Shown here: piece after piece, positions 32,309 to 36,058 of the stretch | Layout: each line of letters opens with the position of its first letter | Numbering within the stretch: the stretch's first letter is position 1 | Assembly: GCA_964217345.1 (NCBI GenBank) | Contig: CAXPJI010000022.1 | Coordinates: forward strand, 1 to 36,058 | DNA length: 36,058 nt | Direction of reading: 5' to 3' | From: UBA3478 sp964217345 | Lineage (GTDB): Bacteria; Bacteroidota; Bacteroidia; Flavobacteriales; Flavobacteriaceae | Program-made: the position numbers and the translations under genes | Notes under the pieces: generated by a model | Told to the model about the DNA's origin: nothing | What the model saw: only the letters and a program-made list of their open reading frames with translations | Databases searched by the model: none

Positions 32309-32344
32309 CAAGAAAAAAAGAGAAATTTTTTTAGACCAACTTAC

Positions 32345-32653
32345 CTATTGATTACCAGATAGATAGAACCTAACTCCTCTAAAAACAACAAATCCTAAAA
32401 CAAGATAAATGGCAGAATTATAGTGATAGGCACCTAAAAAGTCTCCTTGAAAGAGTGACCATAAAGCTCTAGATAATCCGCAACCCCAACAATGATGACC
32501 TGTTAATAAAGTAAAAAGACAGGGAATCGCTATTAAATTGCCCAAACGATCAGCCAGATAGAAGGCCAGAATCTGATAACTTGCAAGAAACCCAAGCAAG
32601 GTGATTTCTAAGGATAGCCTAAACTGCTGAACGAATTGGAAGACCTTGAGCAT
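32345..32653 (-). CDS. DUF2752 small membrane protein
   Basis: A 102-residue protein with two to three membrane segments and the DUF2752 signature: GHHCWGCGLSRALWSLFQGDF then AYHYNSAIY in outline (residues about 52-84). The C-x-x-C-G-L-x-R-A core is intact. The function of the family is unknown. Its start lies 35 nt inside the end of the upstream TM2 gene, in another frame. TM2 and DUF2752 genes are often neighbours in Bacteroidota, so the pair may act together in the membrane. Confidence 0.82.
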   Translation of the reverse strand: MLKVFQFVQQFRLSLEITLLGFLASYQILAFYLADRLGNLIAIPCLFTLLTGHHCWGCGLSRALWSLFQGDFLGAYHYNSAIYLVLGFVVFRGVRFYLSGNQ

Positions 32654-32951
32654 CCTTGAAGTTTCCAGTTACGATAAGAATAAAATCAATAATGGTCCAT
32701 ATTCCACAGCCCCCAAGGGTTATGAGCTGAAGAATTCCAATCGTGGTGTGTCCCGTGTAAAAACGGTGAATACCGAATACTCCCAAAAACCAACACAGTA
32801 ATAAAGTAGCTAAGAAACGAGAATCGACTGGCAATCCTGATTTGGCGGTATTTCCAAATCCAACTCCGCAATTAGGACAAATCACTGCATTCTTACTTAC
32901 GAGCTTACCACACTCATGGCAGTACATTTGATGTTCTGATTTGGTTTCCAT
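32619..32951 (-). CDS. Zinc-ribbon plus TM2 domain membrane protein
   Basis: A 110-residue protein. A zinc ribbon (MYCHECGKLVSKNAVICPNCG, in outline residues 9-29) carries two CxxC pairs. A TM2 domain follows (about 45-95), with FLGVFGIHRFYTGHTTIGILQL and GGCGIWTIIDFILI. TM2 proteins have two helices and a short loop, and their role is unknown. A second ATG, at 32927, would begin directly at the zinc ribbon and is a plausible alternative start. It lies 16 nt downstream of the symporter-acyltransferase fusion and overlaps the DUF2752 gene. Confidence 0.85.
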   Translation of the reverse strand: METKSEHQMYCHECGKLVSKNAVICPNCGVGFGNTAKSGLPVDSRFLATLLLCWFLGVFGIHRFYTGHTTIGILQLITLGGCGIWTIIDFILIVTGNFKDAQGLPIRSAV

Positions 32952-32967
32952 AGGATCGGTTTTTAGG

Positions 32968-34791
32968 CTAAAAAATAAATATCACTCCCAAAATACATAG
33001 AATAATACAGATAAAAGCAAGCACGCCAATGTAAGCGTATCGAAGGGTGGTTACGAATTCAATCTCATCAATTTTTGGCAGCAGGTATTTACGCCAGAAA
33101 AAAACCACTGGCCAAGAGAAAAAATAAAAATTCGAAGATATGGGTGATGTATTTGCTGTCTTGACTTTCGGATAACCCTTGAGTACCCTATACACCTCAT
33201 CAGGATCTAACCAATTCACCTTTGACCTTTCAAGGTATTCGATTTTCAATTCATAAGTGCCTTCAATATGAGTAGTTAAGGATTGTAAACTTTGGTGAAT
33301 TGAATCTAGTAATCCTAGATCTACAAGCCCCTCTTTGTTCAGTAAATCATATGAGCTAATTGGTGGTCCGAATCTAACAGAAACCTTATCCTTAAATTGC
33401 TCTAGGCGTTCATAATTAAAACCTACGGGCACTAAAAACACTTCTTCACTCGAATCTTTTTGATAGATCGTTTCAAGAAGGCGAATCACTCCTTTTTTAA
33501 GCGGTCGAATACGGCGTTCAGCACCATGATTACCTTCAGGAAAAAGAGCAATAGCCTCTCCTCCTATTAGGGCATCGGCACCTTTTTCAAATAATTCAAT
33601 ATTATTTCGAAGATTTCGACCTCCGTCTCTGAAACGAAAAATTGGAAGTAGCCCCAGATAATGAAGGATTTTTGAAACTGTAGGATTTTTGAAAACACTA
33701 GCCCTTGTGTAAAAGGTAGTTGAGCGTTTGTTAAAAGCCGCAATCAAAAGCGGATCTATAAGGCCATTTTGATGATTACCCACGAAAATCACTCTGCCTC
33801 TAGGGATATTCTCAAGCCCATGTATTTCAATCCTTTTAAAATTCAGGTACAACAAGGCTCGAACGACAGCTACTACCAGTGAACGAACAAGAGGACGTAT
33901 GCGGTCCTGTAATACCCCCCAAAATAAGCCAAGAAAAAGACCAGAAATAAGATGCCAAACGCCCCACAAGGCTGCTATAACCGCCATACCACCAAGGCCA
34001 TCGAAAAAGGTGAAAATAAGGAGTAACCCAAGACCCGAATTCTGAATACCTGTTTCTATAGCAATACTTCGGCGTGAATATCTATCTAGTCTAAAGACTA
34101 GCGCGGTTGTAAACCCGAGTAAGATCGCTAAGGTATTGTGAGCAATCACCAAATCAGCGAACTGGGTAGCAAATTTTCGAAACGTCTCCCAATTCGAGGC
34201 CAAGGCTATCACTACCAAAACGATAAATATAAGTAATGACAAAGGCTTGAGAATCTTTTCGAGGCGTATGGCTATCGCCTTGAATCGGTATCGAGTGTAA
34301 AGTCCTAAAGTCAAAGGAAGGGCAAGTAATAGACCTACTACTTTGAAAAGGTCTGCTGGATCCACAGAAATCGATCGTAACAACACCGCTGACGGTTCAT
34401 ATAGCGAAGCATACCACTGAAAATTTAGTGGAGTCATAATGACTGATAATAAGGTGGCAAAAGCCGTAAGCGTGATTGAAAGGGCCGTATTTGCCTTCGC
34501 TAAATGACTCATGAAATTGGAGACATTACCTCCAGGACAAGCTGCAACTAAAAACAATCCGAGAGCGACACTAGGTGCAGGCTTTATCCATAAAACAAAA
34601 AGGTAAGTAAGAGCCGGTAGTAGAACAAACTGACTAAGTAGACCGGCCAAAACCAATTTTGGAGTTCTAAACAGCTCCTTAAATTGTTTCACCTCGATGT
34701 CTAAGGCTATACCATACATTACTAGTGCTAAGGCTAGATTCAAAGTCCATAAGGAGTCACTATCGAAGTTGATTGGTATCTGATCGATCAT
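32968..34791 (-). CDS. BASS-family sodium symporter fused to a glycerolipid acyltransferase
   Basis: A 607-residue two-domain protein in one uninterrupted frame. Residues about 12-290 are a bile acid:sodium symporter (BASS) domain with 8-10 helices, the motif AACPGGNVSNFMSHLAKANT in outline (83-102) and the sodium-site segment ETGIQNSGLGLLL (246-258). A short linker with a helix leads to an LPLAT/PlsC-like acyltransferase (about 315-520). That domain has H340 and D346 in VGNHQNGLIDPLL (HX5D, as in the GPT2/GAT-like branch), the FPEGNHG block (417-423) and the VPVG block. Two C-terminal membrane segments end the protein. Both active sites look complete. The transport substrate and acyl acceptor are unknown. 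It lies in a cluster of small membrane proteins. Confidence 0.85.
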   Translation of the reverse strand: MIDQIPINFDSDSLWTLNLALALVMYGIALDIEVKQFKELFRTPKLVLAGLLSQFVLLPALTYLFVLWIKPAPSVALGLFLVAACPGGNVSNFMSHLAKANTALSITLTAFATLLSVIMTPLNFQWYASLYEPSAVLLRSISVDPADLFKVVGLLLALPLTLGLYTRYRFKAIAIRLEKILKPLSLLIFIVLVVIALASNWETFRKFATQFADLVIAHNTLAILLGFTTALVFRLDRYSRRSIAIETGIQNSGLGLLLIFTFFDGLGGMAVIAALWGVWHLISGLFLGLFWGVLQDRIRPLVRSLVVAVVRALLYLNFKRIEIHGLENIPRGRVIFVGNHQNGLIDPLLIAAFNKRSTTFYTRASVFKNPTVSKILHYLGLLPIFRFRDGGRNLRNNIELFEKGADALIGGEAIALFPEGNHGAERRIRPLKKGVIRLLETIYQKDSSEEVFLVPVGFNYERLEQFKDKVSVRFGPPISSYDLLNKEGLVDLGLLDSIHQSLQSLTTHIEGTYELKIEYLERSKVNWLDPDEVYRVLKGYPKVKTANTSPISSNFYFFSWPVVFFWRKYLLPKIDEIEFVTTLRYAYIGVLAFICIILCILGVIFIF

Positions 34792-34797
34792 ACCGGG

Positions 34798-34998
34798 CTA
34801 TTTCTGGTCCCTAATTTTCTCGATGACTGCACGTCCGAGTAAGGAAAAACCAGTATTACAAACCACAAGAGCTAAGGTCCCTACCCAAACCCAATTCGAA
34901 GAATTATTCCATTTGCTAATAATGGCCTCACCTAGTAAAGAAAGTCCTAGACCAATAACTAAAAGGCTAACCACAGAATATATAAACGATTTTTTCAT
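34798..34998 (-). CDS. Small membrane protein with an internal repeat
   Basis: A 66-residue protein with two membrane segments, each followed by the same amphipathic motif: GLSLLGEAIISK (18-29) and GFSLLGRAVIEK (50-61), spaced 32 residues apart. I do not recognise a family. The ATG at 34998 is preferred to the in-frame one at 35028 because it opens with the membrane segment (MKKSFIYSVV) and follows the lipoprotein stop by 8 nt. The stop is 6 nt before the symporter-acyltransferase start, so it may be a partner of that protein. Confidence 0.65.
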   Translation of the reverse strand: MKKSFIYSVVSLLVIGLGLSLLGEAIISKWNNSSNWVWVGTLALVVCNTGFSLLGRAVIEKIRDQK

Positions 34999-35006
34999 AA
35001 TAGCGA

Positions 35007-35591
35007 TTAAAAAATTGAACCTGAGCACGTTCCTTCGTAATCTACACTCACTCCAAAACGCGAAGCTTCACAAGCATTAGAGTAAGAGAATCCATCGCAG
35101 CCACAAACGGGCCTATATATTTCAGGACAAGCGAGCTCTAAATTAAATTCATCCCAAACGATACAATCCTCAGTAATACGTCGAAAGGAATAGCTGATTT
35201 CATCATCGGCAATCTGAGGATTATCGATGTAATGAATATTTAGAACATCAGCATCGAAATCAAAGGTGTAACTTCTATTCGATATCAGATCGGTAAGTTC
35301 ATTATTTTGAACGCGAATCGGAGTTACTATCTCATTATCGGTGATACCTAGTGGTTGATCATTCTGATTTCTTGATAGCATCACACTACTTTTAGCTGAT
35401 ATCCATAATTCATTTGAAGTAAAATCATAATCCTCGAAATAACAAAAACAAGAAACCTGTTGTAATTGCCAACGGCCCTCTAATTCATCTATACGAGAAT
35501 TTGATAAATCATTTTCTTTTAAACAGGAATATAAACTTGCAGTACATAGGAGTATAACTGCCCCTTTGAGTAGCTTACTTAAAACGTTCAT
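35007..35591 (-). CDS. Lipoprotein with a C-terminal Kazal-type protease-inhibitor domain
   Basis: A 194-residue protein. The signal peptide ends in a lipobox-like SLYSC, with lipidated Cys at about residue 23. The middle (about 35-145) resembles a lipocalin-like fold (LEGRWQLQQVSC). The C-terminus is a Kazal domain: ACPEIYRPVCGCDGFSYSNAC, then GVSVDYEGTC in outline. The pattern PVCG-x-DG-x-x-Y-x-N-x-C is intact. Kazal domains inhibit serine proteases, so this may protect the cell surface from its own or foreign proteases. I prefer ATG 35591 (35600 and 35636 are in frame). The start overlaps the previous gene by 17 nt. Confidence 0.75.
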   Translation of the reverse strand: MNVLSKLLKGAVILLCTASLYSCLKENDLSNSRIDELEGRWQLQQVSCFCYFEDYDFTSNELWISAKSSVMLSRNQNDQPLGITDNEIVTPIRVQNNELTDLISNRSYTFDFDADVLNIHYIDNPQIADDEISYSFRRITEDCIVWDEFNLELACPEIYRPVCGCDGFSYSNACEASRFGVSVDYEGTCSGSIF

Positions 35592-35895
35592 AATGCTCAT
35601 AAAGATATAAAGGAAGGGCAAGTGAAAATCCCACAAGAAATAGTGCTCCCAGGTATTTAAAGAATTGAATACTCGTTATACTCTTTTTAATGAGCAAATA
35701 AATAAGAAAGGCTAAAAAGGTAGTTGCTGCAACGGTGAGATCTGCGTTTAAAATTTTCATCCCTTCATTTGCGTTGATCTGTTCAAAAAATAAAGCAGTC
35801 GACCAACTCCAGTCGTTAGCTTCCATAAACAGAACGATATGATAATAAGGCCAGGCTACACCCAACAAACAGAATAATAAAAGCAGTCTTTTCAT
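35575..35895 (-). CDS. DUF2834-like small membrane protein
   Basis: A 106-residue protein with three membrane segments: 1-20, about 50-68 and 78-98. The arrangement AWPYYHIVLFMEANDWSWSTALFFEQ in outline, then a short loop with NADLTVAA, matches the DUF2834 pattern (P-Y, F, then a D-L in the second helix). The function is unknown. It is the first gene of the six-gene minus-strand cluster. A one-mismatch -7 sequence TAAATTTC lies about 23 nt upstream. Confidence 0.7.
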   Translation of the reverse strand: MKRLLLLFCLLGVAWPYYHIVLFMEANDWSWSTALFFEQINANEGMKILNADLTVAATTFLAFLIYLLIKKSITSIQFFKYLGALFLVGFSLALPLYLYEHYERFK

Positions 35896-35929
35896 TTGTA
35901 AATCTTTGAAGGAATGGAAATTTACGAAA

Positions 35930-35961
35930 TAAAAAAATCCATGCCTTAAGACATGGATTTT
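35930..35961 (-). terminator. Terminator downstream of tRNA-Val
   Basis: On the minus strand AAATCCATG pairs with CATGGATTT around an 8-base loop, and the run continues to seven Ts. It begins about 12 nt after the tRNA 3' end. Confidence 0.85.
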
Positions 35962-35972
35962 CTGCTTGATGT

Positions 35973-36046
35973 GGGCCCTACTGGATTCGAACCAGTGACC
36001 CCCTGCTTGTAAGGCAGGTGCTCTGAACCAACTGAGCTAAGAGCCC
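35973..36046 (-). tRNA. tRNA-Val (anticodon UAC)
   Basis: A 74-base tRNA on the minus strand. Acceptor stem is GGGCTCT/AGGGCCC (one T-G pair), D arm GCTC/GAGC, and anticodon stem CCTGC/GCAGG with loop CTTACAA, giving anticodon TAC for valine. The T arm is ACTGG-TTCGAAT-CCAGT. No CCA is encoded. The terminator at 35930-35961 follows, so the tRNA ends a transcript. Confidence 0.95.
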
Positions 36047-36058
36047 TCACATTTAGGT

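Larger units (their letters stand above)
32001..32344. other. Gene-free gap with nested inverted repeats, upstream of speA
   Basis: This is the only gap over 300 bases. It holds a strong hairpin at 32089-32119 (CTC-g-GCATAGG with CCTATGC-GAG, one bulged G). Crossing complementary pairs follow: GAAGTT 32141-32146 with AACTTC 32192-32197, and GCTCGG 32156-32161 with CCGAGC 32213-32218. A 7-bp hairpin TACAACC/GGTTGTA lies at 32246-32264. The nested helices suggest a structured RNA or a repeat element rather than coding sequence. The plus-frame translation around 32140-32240 recalls, from memory only, out-of-frame fragments seen near small genes in other flavobacterial genomes. Confidence 0.5.

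Noticed and set aside
32292..32351. 19-codon frame (MGFNFFKKKREIF...) after a plus-strand -7 box
   Set aside because: It starts as some real flavobacterial proteins do, but its ATG lies in the loop of the AAAAAGTT/AACTTTTT hairpin, and it stops after 19 codons, 7 nt past the end of the convergent DUF2752 gene. The evidence is too weak for a gene.
1..36058. Mobile element, prophage or CRISPR array
   Set aside because: I found no transposase, integrase, phage gene, regular spacer-repeat array or flanking direct repeats. Composition and codon use look even across the window by eye.

Overview
The window comes from a Bacteroidota chromosome, most likely order Flavobacteriales. Evidence: many start sites carry the Bacteroidota -7 promoter box TAnnTTTG; there is a PorV-type type IX secretion outer-membrane protein; a PafA-type alkaline phosphatase; an AT-rich, very compact layout; and several protein families typical of the phylum. 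I cannot name a genus. I see no insertion sequence, prophage, integrase or CRISPR array. Most of the window is core chromosome, and the least ordinary part is roughly 28.5-36.0 kb.

Layout. 0-2.3 kb (+): two tandem paralogous secreted proteins followed by the 23S rRNA 2'-O-methyltransferase rlmB. 2.3-6.3 kb (-): mpl (peptidoglycan recycling ligase), a degenerate NodB/polysaccharide-deacetylase-like protein, a YjjG-type HAD nucleotidase and a secreted protein of unknown function. 6.3-6.7 kb (+): a small cupin. 6.7-8.8 kb (-): hpt-adk-obgE, a nucleotide salvage and ribosome GTPase operon. 8.8-10.5 kb (+): purK-purE. 10.4-11.3 kb (-): a UbiA-like membrane protein. 11.4-14.3 kb (+): gcvP with a strong terminator. 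14.3-16.2 kb (+): a KAS III-like enzyme and a GT2 glycosyltransferase. 16.2-17.9 kb (-): PafA-like phosphatase. 18.0-19.5 kb (+): mlaE-mlaF. 19.5-22.2 kb (-): SDR, SprT-like metalloprotease and DUF389 membrane protein. 22.2-26.0 kb (-): porV, pdhA and pdhC (pdhB is absent). 26.0-27.3 kb (+): murF. 27.3-28.5 kb (-): a PTPS/QueD enzyme and a pirin. 28.5-32.0 kb (-): a polyamine operon, speA-speB-deoxyhypusine-synthase-like, plus a conserved-looking 83-residue orphan. 32.0-32.34 kb: the only long gene-free gap, rich in inverted repeats. 32.3-35.9 kb (-): a six-gene envelope cluster centred on a single ORF that joins a BASS-family sodium symporter to a glycerolipid acyltransferase. 35.97-36.05 kb (-): tRNA-Val(UAC).

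How it works together. The operons cover purine synthesis and salvage, peptidoglycan synthesis and recycling (murF, mpl), lipid transport and synthesis (mlaEF, KAS III, acyltransferase fusion), pyruvate oxidation, glycine cleavage and polyamine synthesis (arginine to agmatine to putrescine, then an aminobutyl-transfer step of unknown product).

Two window-wide patterns stand out. First, at five genes the -7 promoter box ends only 4-5 nt before the start codon, which predicts leaderless or nearly leaderless mRNAs. Second, all six convergent gene pairs meet with no spacer (1-nt gap to 26-nt overlap) and no visible terminator. My strongest candidates for undescribed biology are the BASS-acyltransferase fusion with its neighbours, and the structured gap upstream of speA.
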